Shown: positions 7,704-15,178 of the stretch, in pieces
Position numbering within the stretch: position 1 is the stretch's first letter
How the letters are laid out: each line of letters starts with the position of its first letter
Made by a program: the position numbers and the translations under genes
Notes under the pieces: model-generated
What the model saw: the letters and a program-made list of their open reading frames with translations, nothing else
What the model was told of the DNA's origin: nothing
Database searches by the model: none
Assembly: GCA_036525795.1 (NCBI GenBank)
Contig: DATCZS010000025.1
Location: 1-23,968, forward strand
Origin: DATCZS01 sp036525795
Lineage (GTDB): Bacteria > Actinomycetota > Acidimicrobiia > Spongiisociales > ZC4RG35
Reading direction: 5' to 3'
DNA length: 23,968 nucleotides

Positions 7704-8231
7704 TCATCCGACCGGGCGTCGTCTCAGCCGGGCGGCCGCATACAGGCCCACCCCCATCAGCGCCGCGGCCGCTCCGGTGATCCACATCGCCCGGTCTGGC
7801 TCTCGGGTGTCCAGCGTCCTGGCAGGTGAGATCACCTCGATGGCGGTTGCGTCGACGAAGGTCTCCCCGGATTCCCGGTCGTCGTTGAAGCGGAACACTC
7901 CTTCGACCCGGAGGATCGGGCCCCGGTTCCCGTAGCCTCCGGGGGGTCCCCAGCCCGGATCGTGCAGGCTGCGGGGGTAGCGGACTCCGATGCCGACGTT
8001 CGACCCGACTGCGTCCTCGCGGGTCCGCAAGGGACGGCTCGCGTAAACGTCGGTGTTCAGCTGCACCCACACCACATCGCTGCGGATGCCGTAGTCGCCG
8101 ATCACCTCTCCGGTGATCACGATCGTGGCCCCCTCGTACCGCTCGGGATGGGTGTCGAGTTCGGTGACGTCGACCTCCACCTGCGCCATCAGCAGGGGTA
8201 CGACGAACGCGGCGGCAGCCAGTCGAATCAC
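7704..8231 (-). CDS. Membrane-anchored OB-fold-like protein coupled to trkH
   Basis: This is a 175-aa protein of unknown function. It has an N-terminal signal or anchor (about residues 2-16), a beta-rich domain (about 17-140) and a C-terminal membrane span (about 150-167) followed by an Arg-rich end. The motif TxxxLDTHPERYEG, then VITGEV, VWVQLN, GIGVRYP and VEGVF, resembles membrane or secreted OB-fold proteins known from Firmicutes and actinobacteria; I cannot name the family. The OB domain would lie outside the membrane. Its GTG start follows the trkH stop directly (TGA then GTG), so it should be translated with that gene and may be an accessory to the K+ transporter. The coding call is strong; the fold is inferred from motifs only. 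Confidence 0.8.
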   Translation of the reverse strand: MIRLAAAAFVVPLLMAQVEVDVTELDTHPERYEGATIVITGEVIGDYGIRSDVVWVQLNTDVYASRPLRTREDAVGSNVGIGVRYPRSLHDPGWGPPGGYGNRGPILRVEGVFRFNDDRESGETFVDATAIEVISPARTLDTREPDRAMWITGAAAALMGVGLYAAARLRRRPVG

Positions 8232-9728
8232 TCAGTCCCCCCACACCGACGACACGACGAATCCCAACAGGGCGAACACGGCCACGAACTCGAGGCGTCC
8301 GATCCACATCTGGAAGATCATCACGATCTGGAGGAGGGCAGGCATGTCGGGCGAGGTGACCCCGACGCTGAGCCCCACCGCAGCCGACGCGCTGACCGAC
8401 TCGAACAGGGCCGACTGGAGGTCGTATCCATAGGCGATGGCGACGGCGGCGCCGAACAGGTAGAGGGCGACGAACAGCAGCGACACGGTCATCACCGACT
8501 GTCCCAGCCGCGGTGTGAGCTGTTGTTGCCCATACTGCTGGAACGTGTTCGGCACCACCGTGCGCTCGGGGAGAAGCACTTCCCTGACGGTGTCGAACAG
8601 CGACCGGATGGTGAGCCCCACCCTGAGGGATTTGACGCCTCCGGCGGTCGACGAGCTCATTCCGCCCAGGGCCATGGCGACGGTCATGCCGGCGAATGCC
8701 AGCCCTCCCCATCGGGCGAGCTCCGCCGACGACACGGTGGCGAACCCGGTTCCGGTGTGGGCCGAGAGCACCTGGAAGAACCCGCGGCGGGTGAGCCCGA
8801 GAGTCCCGTCGAACACGTCGGCCGCGGCGAGGCCGGCCATCGTGACGAACAGGGTGATGGCGAACGTCGCCAAGATCGTGCGGATCTCCAGATTGGCCCC
8901 CAGGTTCTTTCGCCGGTTCCAGAGGGCGTGGTGGAGCCCGAATGACATTGCGCCGGCCACCATCAGGACCGCCACCATCATCTCGAAGATCGGGGAGTGG
9001 TAGTAGGCGATGCTGGTGCTCTGGGGACTGAACCCCCCGGTGTCGAAGGCCGCCATGAACACGGTGGTGGCATGAAGCAGCGAACGCCAGGCGTGGAATC
9101 CCTGAACGACGATTCCGTCGATCGTGAGGATCGTGATCCCCACGACGGCGTGGCTGATGCTCACCAGCCAGATGAACCGTGCGGTGGTGCCCACGCTGGG
9201 AAAGATCCGCTCCTCGCGCCCTTCGGCCTGGAACAGGGACAGGGCTCCGGATGCCGAAAAGAAGGTGAGTGCGGCGAGCACGATCCCCTGTCCGCCGAGG
9301 AACTGAAGGGTGTGGCGCCAGACGTTGATCGAAACCGGAAGGTGGTCCACGTCGGAGATCACGGCCAGCCCGGTGGTGGTGAGACCGCTCATCGCGTCGA
9401 AATAGGCGTCGAGCACGGTGCCGTAGTGGTGGGAGAGATAGAGGGGGAGCGCCCCGAGAGCAGGGACGAGAAGCCAGGCGAGGGCGACCACCACCATGCC
9501 GTGACTCCAGGCGATGGTCCCGTTCCGCTCGGACGACAGCCACTCTGCCGCGCCGGCCAGAAGCAGTCCGATGCCCATCATCAGCAACAGTGCGCCGGCG
9601 GAGTGCCATTCCCGTCTGGCGATCGCCCACACCATGGGGAACGCCCCGGCGGCAGCGACGACCGCCATGATCCGTCCCAGATCGTGGGCGATGAGCCGGT
9701 AGGAGGCGGCGGGCGGCCTCAGCAGCAC
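8232..9728 (-). CDS. trkH: TrkH-type potassium channel/transporter subunit (copy 1)
   Basis: This is the membrane pore of a Trk/Ktr K+ uptake system. At 498 aa it is normal for TrkH. All four pore loops with the central filter glycine are visible: TTTGLA, DTGGFS, TGTGFAT and AAVGLSVG. The family signature GGMSSSTAGGVKSLR precedes the fifth membrane segment pair. The start is a GTG at 9728 with GGGAGG close upstream. It is preceded by a 42-aa membrane-protein gene and two single-RCK trkA genes, and abuts the OB-fold gene downstream. It is clearly diverged from the second TrkH at 11251-12753, so the two are not a recent duplication. Confidence 0.93.
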   Translation of the reverse strand: MLLRPPAASYRLIAHDLGRIMAVVAAAGAFPMVWAIARREWHSAGALLLMMGIGLLLAGAAEWLSSERNGTIAWSHGMVVVALAWLLVPALGALPLYLSHHYGTVLDAYFDAMSGLTTTGLAVISDVDHLPVSINVWRHTLQFLGGQGIVLAALTFFSASGALSLFQAEGREERIFPSVGTTARFIWLVSISHAVVGITILTIDGIVVQGFHAWRSLLHATTVFMAAFDTGGFSPQSTSIAYYHSPIFEMMVAVLMVAGAMSFGLHHALWNRRKNLGANLEIRTILATFAITLFVTMAGLAAADVFDGTLGLTRRGFFQVLSAHTGTGFATVSSAELARWGGLAFAGMTVAMALGGMSSSTAGGVKSLRVGLTIRSLFDTVREVLLPERTVVPNTFQQYGQQQLTPRLGQSVMTVSLLFVALYLFGAAVAIAYGYDLQSALFESVSASAAVGLSVGVTSPDMPALLQIVMIFQMWIGRLEFVAVFALLGFVVSSVWGD

Positions 9729-9750
9729 GGTCGCCGCCTCCCGACCCGCA

Positions 9751-9879
9751 TCAGAAGATCCTCGTGAGGACGAACCCCAGGCCCAGTGCCGCCGCCAGCA
9801 GCGTCGCGACCACCGCCGTCTCGATCAGGATCCCCCGGAGCGAGCCGGGGGCTGCCCTCGACCAGAGACGCAGCTTCAC
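9751..9879 (-). CDS. 42-aa single-span membrane protein between trkA and trkH
   Basis: This short gene begins with a GTG (9879-9877) overlapping the trkA stop as GTGA. GGAGGAG lies a few bases upstream in the trkA end, an excellent ribosome binding site. The 42-aa product has a basic start (MKLRLWSRAAPGSLRG), one hydrophobic helix of about 20 residues (roughly ILIE-TAVVATLLAAALGLGFVL) and a TRIF end. The following trkH starts 22 nt after the stop. Length, topology and position recall KdpF, the 29-residue subunit of the Kdp K+ pump, but I see no sequence match. The tight coupling on both sides makes chance unlikely. A role as a small subunit or assembly factor of this TrkH is an inference. Confidence 0.75.
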   Translation of the reverse strand: MKLRLWSRAAPGSLRGILIETAVVATLLAAALGLGFVLTRIF

Positions 9880-10559
9880 TGCTCCTCCGCCTCGGGTGAG
9901 GCCTCACCGCCAGACGCGATGAGGATCTCGCGGGCGGTGTCCTTCATGGCGGACTGCGTCACCACCAGCAGCTGGTCCTCGGCCTGGATCATCGTGGACC
10001 CATCTGGCACGAAGACCCGATCATCTCGGGTGACCACGATGACCAGCGTGGATTGAGGGAGGCCGATGTCGCGCACCGCTCGAGGGGCGGCACCCTCCGG
10101 GATCACGACCTCGATGGTCTCCACCCCGCCCCGGTCGAGCAGGGAGGCCCGGATGAGCTCGGTCACGTCGATTTCCCGCCCGATCGCAGCCACCAGCATT
10201 TCGGTCACGGACACGATGGGGATCTGCAGCGCCACGAATGTGGTGTGGTTCTTGGGGTCGTTGAGACGGGCGAAGACCCGGCTGACGCCGAAGGCGGTGC
10301 GGGCGAGCTGGCACGCCACCAGGTTGTCCTGGTCGACGCCGGTGGCTGCGATCAGGAAGTCGGCCGGTCGCAGGTCGAGGCGCTCCATCAGTCCCAGGTC
10401 GGTGCCGTCGCCTTCGATCACCAGGGCATCGGTGGTCTCGGCCACCTCCCTGGCGCGCTCGCGGCGTTTCTCGATCACCACCACCGGCGTCCGGCTCTTC
10501 CTCAGCTGCAGTGCCAGCTGGGCGCCGATCTTGCCCCCACCGACGATGACCACCCTCAT
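9876..10559 (-). CDS. trkA: TrkA-type RCK regulatory subunit (single RCK, copy 1)
   Basis: This cytoplasmic gating subunit binds nucleotide and controls TrkH/KtrB pores. It is 227 aa: a Rossmann RCK-N domain with VGGGKIG at 6-12 and an acidic ribose-binding Glu30 (VVVIEK), followed by an RCK-C domain (about 140-215) and a short acidic tail (EASPEAEE). One RCK unit is the KtrA/single-TrkA layout, so it should work as a ring with copies of itself or with the neighbouring TrkA. Its ATG overlaps the stop of the upstream trkA (ATGA), and its stop overlaps the start of the small membrane-protein gene. The acidic tail is not shared with the neighbour. Confidence 0.92.
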   Translation of the reverse strand: MRVVIVGGGKIGAQLALQLRKSRTPVVVIEKRRERAREVAETTDALVIEGDGTDLGLMERLDLRPADFLIAATGVDQDNLVACQLARTAFGVSRVFARLNDPKNHTTFVALQIPIVSVTEMLVAAIGREIDVTELIRASLLDRGGVETIEVVIPEGAAPRAVRDIGLPQSTLVIVVTRDDRVFVPDGSTMIQAEDQLLVVTQSAMKDTAREILIASGGEASPEAEEQ

Positions 10560-11209
10560 GAGCCATCCTTGAGGTAGTGCTCGACCCGGCGGCGCACCCC
10601 CTCGCGAGCGGCTGCCACCACCAGATCGTTCTCGGCCAGCTCGAAGCGCCGCCCGGGGATGATGGTCTCACCACCGCGCTGGACGGCGGCCACCCTCAGC
10701 TTGTTGCGGATCTCGAGTTCCGCGACGGGAATACCGGCGGCGGCCGGACCGAGGGTGAACTCCACGACCTCGACGTCGCCTTCGGCGAACGTCACGTGAT
10801 AGGAGAACTCCTCGTCGAGCACCTGTTCATAGAACACGTTGGCGATGAGCTTGGTGCCGGTGATGAAGTTCACCCCGAGACGCCGGTATGACTCTTCTCT
10901 GACAGGGTCGTAGAGCCGGGCGATGGCTCGCTCGACGTTGAAGACGTTTCTCGTGACGGCCACGGCCATCAGGTTGGCGTTGTCGGAGTTCGTGACGGCG
11001 AGGAACACGTCTGCGTGCTCGATGTTGGCCCGTCTCAGCACGTCGACGTCGAATGCCTCCCCGAGGAGCACCTCGCCGTTGAACGCCTTGCCGAGCCTGT
11101 CGAGGGCGGTCTGGTCGTTGTCGATGACAACCACATCGTGGCCGTCGTTGGCGAGCCACCGTGCGAGATCCGAGCCGACCCGCCCGCACCCGGCGATGAC
11201 GATGTGCAT
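10556..11209 (-). CDS. trkA: TrkA-type RCK regulatory subunit (single RCK, copy 2)
   Basis: This is a second single-RCK protein of 217 aa. The Rossmann motif AGCGRVG is at 6-12, with acidic Asp30 (VVVIDND) at the end of strand 2, then an RCK-C domain to residue 217. It is clearly diverged from the adjacent copy, so the pair may form a mixed ring. No Shine-Dalgarno precedes the ATG at 11209. A TAAGCT hexamer ends 7 nt before the ATG, a spacing that would allow a leaderless transcript starting within the operon. That would make this gene the head of a second module (trkA-trkA-small protein-trkH-OB protein). Confidence 0.92.
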   Translation of the reverse strand: MHIVIAGCGRVGSDLARWLANDGHDVVVIDNDQTALDRLGKAFNGEVLLGEAFDVDVLRRANIEHADVFLAVTNSDNANLMAVAVTRNVFNVERAIARLYDPVREESYRRLGVNFITGTKLIANVFYEQVLDEEFSYHVTFAEGDVEVVEFTLGPAAAGIPVAELEIRNKLRVAAVQRGGETIIPGRRFELAENDLVVAAAREGVRRRVEHYLKDGS

Positions 11210-11250
11210 ACGCGCGAGCTTAGGTGGAGCGTCGTGCCGCCCCGTTCAGT

Positions 11251-12753
11251 TCAGCGCCTCCAGAGGTCTCTGTTGAACAGGAGGAGGACCGGGAAGATCT
11301 CCAGCCGGCCGACGATCATCAGCCACGACAGGAGCAGCTTGCCCATGCCGGGGACCGAGGCGTAGTTGCCGGTCGGACCGACGTCTCCCAGGCCGGGTCC
11401 GATGTTCCCGATGCTGGCGGCGACGGCGCTGGCAGACGTGACCAGGTCGAGGCCTTCCGCGCTGTTGGCGTCGAAGAACGCGACCAGGAACGTCCCGGTC
11501 ATGAAGAGGAACATGTAGAACAGGAAGAACGACTGGATGCTCTCGACGACCTCGTCGCGGACCCGGTCCTTCCCGAACCGGGTGATGAAGACGCCACGGG
11601 GGTGGACGAGCCGGCGCAGGTCGGCGGCGGCCGCCTTGGTGAGGATCCCCACCCGAAACGTCTTGACTCCACCGGCGGTCGAGCCGGCCATCCCGCCGAG
11701 AAACATGAGTCCGACCACGAAGATCTGCAGCGCCGGCCGCCACAGTCCGAAATCGGCGGTGGCGAAGCCGGTTGTGGTGACGAGGGTCATGGCCGTGAAC
11801 GCCGCGTCGCGGAGCGCCTGGCCGATCTCGACACCCGGTCCCATGATCCCACCGAAGATCACAGCCGTCGCCACCAGCCCTATGGCGCCGTACAGAAGGA
11901 ACTCGGCGCTGTCGAGGTAGGAGCGCGGTCGGCTCAGCGCGCGGAAGTGCAGGGCAAACGACACCCCCGCCAGGAACATGAAGGCGGTCACCACCCATTG
12001 GGTGTAGGCGGAGAACCCGCCGAGCGACGTTGCCTCGGTGCCGAAGCCTCCGGTCGACATCGTGGTGAAGGAGTGGTTCACCGCCTGGAAGAGGTCCATG
12101 TCTCCTGCCCACAGGAGCAGTGCTTCGATGATGGTGAAGCCGACGTAGAGCCACCACAGCCGCCTGGCCGTCTCCTGAAAGCGCGGCGTGAGCCGATCCG
12201 GGGTGGGACCGGGTGATTCTGCCCGGGCGAGCTGGACTCCTCCGACCCCGAGGAGCGGCAGGACGGCGATGGAGAGCACGATGATGCCCATGCCGCCCAC
12301 CCACTGGGTGGTTGATCGCCAGAAGAGCACCCCCCGTCCGAGGTCGGCCGGGTCGGCGAGAATCGATGCGCCGGTCGTGGTGAAACCGGACGCCGTCTCG
12401 AAGTACGCGTCGATCAGGCTGGTGATGTCCCCGGTCATCAGATAGGGGAGTGAGCCGAAAGCGGAGATGGCGAACCACGACAGGCCGACGGCGGCAAAGC
12501 CTTCCTTCGTGGTGAGCACGCCGGTCCGGCCCAGCCAGCGCCAGGCGGTGAGACCGCACGCGATCGTGACGCCCGCCGCCGCCAGGATCCACAGGCCGTC
12601 GGCGACCTCGCCGTACATGAATCCGACCAGCGCCGCGGGGACCATGGTGGCCCCGGCACCCGCCACGACCGCCCCGATGATGTACAGGAGACGCCGGCTC
12701 ATCGTGCGTTCCCCGCCACCTCGGCGCGCTGTGACCTCGGGGCGGAGGCTCAT
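11251..12753 (-). CDS. trkH: TrkH-type potassium channel/transporter subunit (copy 2)
   Basis: This is a second TrkH pore of 500 aa. Filter loops are TTTGAS, STGGFG, TTTGFA and GNIGPG, each with the conserved glycine. The GGMAGSTAGGVKTFR signature, with its family-typical Lys/Arg, is intact. The ATG at 12753 overlaps the upstream trkA stop as ATGA; a later ATG at 12702 (MSRRLLYII) has a comparable upstream region and would drop 17 residues. Its partner is most likely the double-RCK TrkA encoded just upstream, giving a complete classical Trk system. The next gene downstream starts after a 41-nt gap, the largest break in the cluster. Confidence 0.93.
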   Translation of the reverse strand: MSLRPEVTARRGGGERTMSRRLLYIIGAVVAGAGATMVPAALVGFMYGEVADGLWILAAAGVTIACGLTAWRWLGRTGVLTTKEGFAAVGLSWFAISAFGSLPYLMTGDITSLIDAYFETASGFTTTGASILADPADLGRGVLFWRSTTQWVGGMGIIVLSIAVLPLLGVGGVQLARAESPGPTPDRLTPRFQETARRLWWLYVGFTIIEALLLWAGDMDLFQAVNHSFTTMSTGGFGTEATSLGGFSAYTQWVVTAFMFLAGVSFALHFRALSRPRSYLDSAEFLLYGAIGLVATAVIFGGIMGPGVEIGQALRDAAFTAMTLVTTTGFATADFGLWRPALQIFVVGLMFLGGMAGSTAGGVKTFRVGILTKAAAADLRRLVHPRGVFITRFGKDRVRDEVVESIQSFFLFYMFLFMTGTFLVAFFDANSAEGLDLVTSASAVAASIGNIGPGLGDVGPTGNYASVPGMGKLLLSWLMIVGRLEIFPVLLLFNRDLWRR

Positions 12754-14087
12754 TCTCTGCCGAAGAGGGCTTCGATGGCCTGGATGCAGTCGGGCAGGCT
12801 GAAGAAGATCACCCGGTCGCCCGCGGCGATCCGGGAGGAGCCGCCGGGGACGAAGGTCTGCTCACCGCGGATGACGCCGCCGATCACCGCGCCGCGGGGG
12901 ATGCCCAGCTCCTGCACGGTGCGGCCCACCGCCGGACCGTCTGCCGCGACTTCGATTTCGATTGCCTCGGCGTCCGTGTCGTTGAACGTGACGACCGAGT
13001 GGATCCGGCCTCGTCGAACGAACCGCAGGATGGCGCCGGCCGCGATGAGGCGGCTGGACACGGCGGCGTCGATCCCTGCGCCGCCGAGGAGGTTGACGTA
13101 CTCGATCCGGTTGAACCGGGCGGCGGCCATCGATGCCCCCAGCGCCTTGGCCACCAGAGATCCGAGCACGTTCACCTCGTCCCAGCCGGTGAGTGCGAGG
13201 ATGGCGTCCCGTTCGCTGAGGTTCAGCGACCCGAGTGTGGCGGGGTCCGTCGGATCGTCGCAGATCACCAATGCCTTGGCCTGGCGCTCTGCGAGCTTCC
13301 TGCACCGCACCGGGTCCTGGTCGATGACGATGACCTCGTATCCGTCCGCGAGGAGCTGGCCCGCGGTCATCTCTGCGACGCGGGTCGTTCCGAGGATGAC
13401 GACCCGCCGGATGACATGATGTCGCACGCCGATCAGGTTGATGGCGTCCTCCACGTGATCGGATGCCACCATCACGAGGGCGTGATCGCCCGGTTCGATC
13501 ACCGTGTCACCGTGTGCGACGATCGTGTCGCCGTGCCGGACGATCGCCGCCACGATCCAATCCCACTGGTTCCTCTGCTCCGAACGCAGCCTGGAAAGGG
13601 GCTGCCCGACGAGATCGGAGCCGGGCGGGACGGTCGCGCCGACCAGCACCAGCCTGCCGTCGCCGAATTCCACCAGCTCGGATACCCCCGACTGATGGAC
13701 CAGGGCCAGGAGTTCGTGGGCGGCCGCGTCCCCCGGGTCGATGACGAAGTCGACCTCGAGGCCGGCCAGAGCCTCGCGCATGTCCGGGTCCTCGACTCTG
13801 GCCACGGTGCGTTTGACACCGAGCTCGGCCGCCACGTGACACGCGAGGACGTTGGCGCCGTCGGAGTTCGACACGGCGATCAACAGGTCGGAGCGTTCCA
13901 CGCCCGCGGCCTGCAGGGTGCTCGGGCTTGCCCCGTTGCCGGTGATGACCAGCGCGTCGATGCGGTCCTGGAGTTCTGCTGCTCGCTCCTCGTCGTCTTC
14001 GATGACGACGACGTCCTGACCCTCGGACGAGAGGCGTTCGGCCAGGTACGACCCCACGGCCCCGGCGCCGACGATGACGATGCGCAT
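12750..14087 (-). CDS. trkA: TrkA with two RCK units
   Basis: This is a cytoplasmic regulatory subunit of 445 aa, near the length of E. coli TrkA (458). The start MRIVIVGAGAVG at 14087 is typical; the open frame upstream is not used. The first RCK unit (1 to about 220) has an intact GAGAVG (7-12) and Glu30. The second (about 226-445) begins VVILGTTRVAE, where the glycine motif is degenerate (GTTRVA, 233-238), though strand 2 still ends in Asp (VIDQD). The second half may therefore bind nucleotide poorly. There is no ribosome binding site. TACGCT, a TANNNT match, lies 9 nt upstream of the ATG, so a leaderless mRNA is possible. It is the first gene of the potassium cluster. Confidence 0.93.
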   Translation of the reverse strand: MRIVIVGAGAVGSYLAERLSSEGQDVVVIEDDEERAAELQDRIDALVITGNGASPSTLQAAGVERSDLLIAVSNSDGANVLACHVAAELGVKRTVARVEDPDMREALAGLEVDFVIDPGDAAAHELLALVHQSGVSELVEFGDGRLVLVGATVPPGSDLVGQPLSRLRSEQRNQWDWIVAAIVRHGDTIVAHGDTVIEPGDHALVMVASDHVEDAINLIGVRHHVIRRVVILGTTRVAEMTAGQLLADGYEVIVIDQDPVRCRKLAERQAKALVICDDPTDPATLGSLNLSERDAILALTGWDEVNVLGSLVAKALGASMAAARFNRIEYVNLLGGAGIDAAVSSRLIAAGAILRFVRRGRIHSVVTFNDTDAEAIEIEVAADGPAVGRTVQELGIPRGAVIGGVIRGEQTFVPGGSSRIAAGDRVIFFSLPDCIQAIEALFGRE

Positions 14088-14313
14088 AGGTCGGGAAGCG
14101 TAATGCCTGTTGGATGCCGTCCGCGACCGGCCGTCGCCGAGTGGGGGTGTTGCGGCGAGGTCCCGGCGACCTGTCGTCTTCCACCGTGCGCCGACCGGGC
14201 GGGCCCGGTGCATGTCGTTCCCCGCAGCGGAGCCCCCACACGGGGCCAGCAGCCGGGGGCTGTGTGCCGAGTACACTCGGTCGACCCCAACTCAGACGTT
14301 TCTGGAGTTCTCG
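14088..14313. promoter_or_regulatory. Divergent promoter region between the trk cluster and the AAA+/VWA operon
   Basis: These 226 bases hold no supported gene. For the plus-strand AAA+ gene, TACACT at 14272-14277 is a plausible -10, and GGAG at 14304-14307 is the ribosome binding site, 6 nt before the ATG. For the minus strand, TACGCT (complement of 14097-14102) could be a -10 just ahead of the trkA ATG. Neither has a clear -35. I see no recognisable operator or c-di-AMP riboswitch. Confidence 0.4.
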
Positions 14314-15171
14314 ATGTCATCCCCTTTCGACTCCCCGGATGCCGTGGCGGCGGCGCTGCGCGCGGTGGACTACCTGCCGGACCGCCGCATCGCCCAGGTG
14401 TCGTTCCTGGCTCACCGGCTGGGCAAGCCGGTTCTGGTGGAAGGTCCGGCCGGAGTCGGGAAGACCGAACTGGCCAAGTCGCTGGCGCGTGTGTCGGGCC
14501 GGCCGCTCATCCGACTCCAGTGCTACGAGGGGCTCGACGAGTCGCGCGCCCTGTACGAGTGGAACTACAAGAAACAGCTGCTGCGCATCCAGGCCGACCA
14601 GGATCACGACTGGGATTCGATCGAGTCCGACATCTTCTCAGAGGAGTTCCTGCTCACCCGGCCGCTCCTCGAGGCGATTCGCTCCCCCCAGCCCGTGGTG
14701 CTCCTCATCGACGAAATCGATCGGGTGGAAATGGAGACCGAGGCCCTGCTCCTCGAGGTGCTGTCCGACTTCCAGGTCTCGATTCCCGAATTGGGCACGG
14801 TCGCTGCGTCGTCGACGCCGCTCGTCGTGCTGACTTCCAACAACACGCGTGAGCTGTCGGAGGCCCTCAAGCGCCGCTGCCTCTTCCTGCACGTGTCGTA
14901 TCCGAGTCCGGAGCGCGAGCGCGAGATCCTCCAGGCGCGCGTGCCCGGCCTGGCCGAGAGCCTCGCGTCGGAGATCGCCCGGGTGGCACGATCGATCAGG
15001 TCGATGGACCTGAAGAAGGCGCCGTCGGTCTCCGAAACCATCGATTGGGCCCGCACACTCCTGGCGCTGGGCATCGAACACATCGACGGCGCGGTCGTGG
15101 GCGACACGATCCACGTGCTTCTCAAGTACCAGACGGACATCGAGCGGGCGCTGAAGGAATTCTCGGAGTGA
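14314..15171 (+). CDS. MoxR/CoxD-family AAA+ ATPase
   Basis: This is an AAA+ chaperone-type ATPase of the MoxR superfamily, 285 aa, usual for its CoxD/MoxR branch. The ATG at 14314 has GGAG 6 nt upstream. Walker A GPAGVGKT is at 44-51, Walker B LLIDEID at 130-136, and sensor 1 in VVLTSNNT at about 171-178. The arginine-finger region ALKRRC is at 184-189. MoxR proteins act with VWA-domain partners to insert metal cofactors or remodel protein complexes, and the next gene encodes such a partner. The best-known relatives are CoxD/CoxE of CO dehydrogenase maturation, but no dehydrogenase gene lies in the window. The real client is therefore unknown. Confidence 0.9.
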   Translation: MSSPFDSPDAVAAALRAVDYLPDRRIAQVSFLAHRLGKPVLVEGPAGVGKTELAKSLARVSGRPLIRLQCYEGLDESRALYEWNYKKQLLRIQADQDHDWDSIESDIFSEEFLLTRPLLEAIRSPQPVVLLIDEIDRVEMETEALLLEVLSDFQVSIPELGTVAASSTPLVVLTSNNTRELSEALKRRCLFLHVSYPSPEREREILQARVPGLAESLASEIARVARSIRSMDLKKAPSVSETIDWARTLLALGIEHIDGAVVGDTIHVLLKYQTDIERALKEFSE

Positions 15172-15178
15172 CCCGGTC

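Noticed and set aside
7606..9630. Minus-strand open frame of 674 codons across trkH copy 1
   Set aside because: It is an out-of-frame shadow: Arg/Gly/Pro-rich with no domain signature, while the overlapping frame encodes a complete TrkH with all four filter loops.
12999..14852. Plus-strand open frame of 617 codons opposite the double-RCK trkA and into the AAA+ gene
   Set aside because: It is antisense to a clear TrkA, has His/Asp/Val-rich shadow composition, and runs out of frame into the AAA+ gene.
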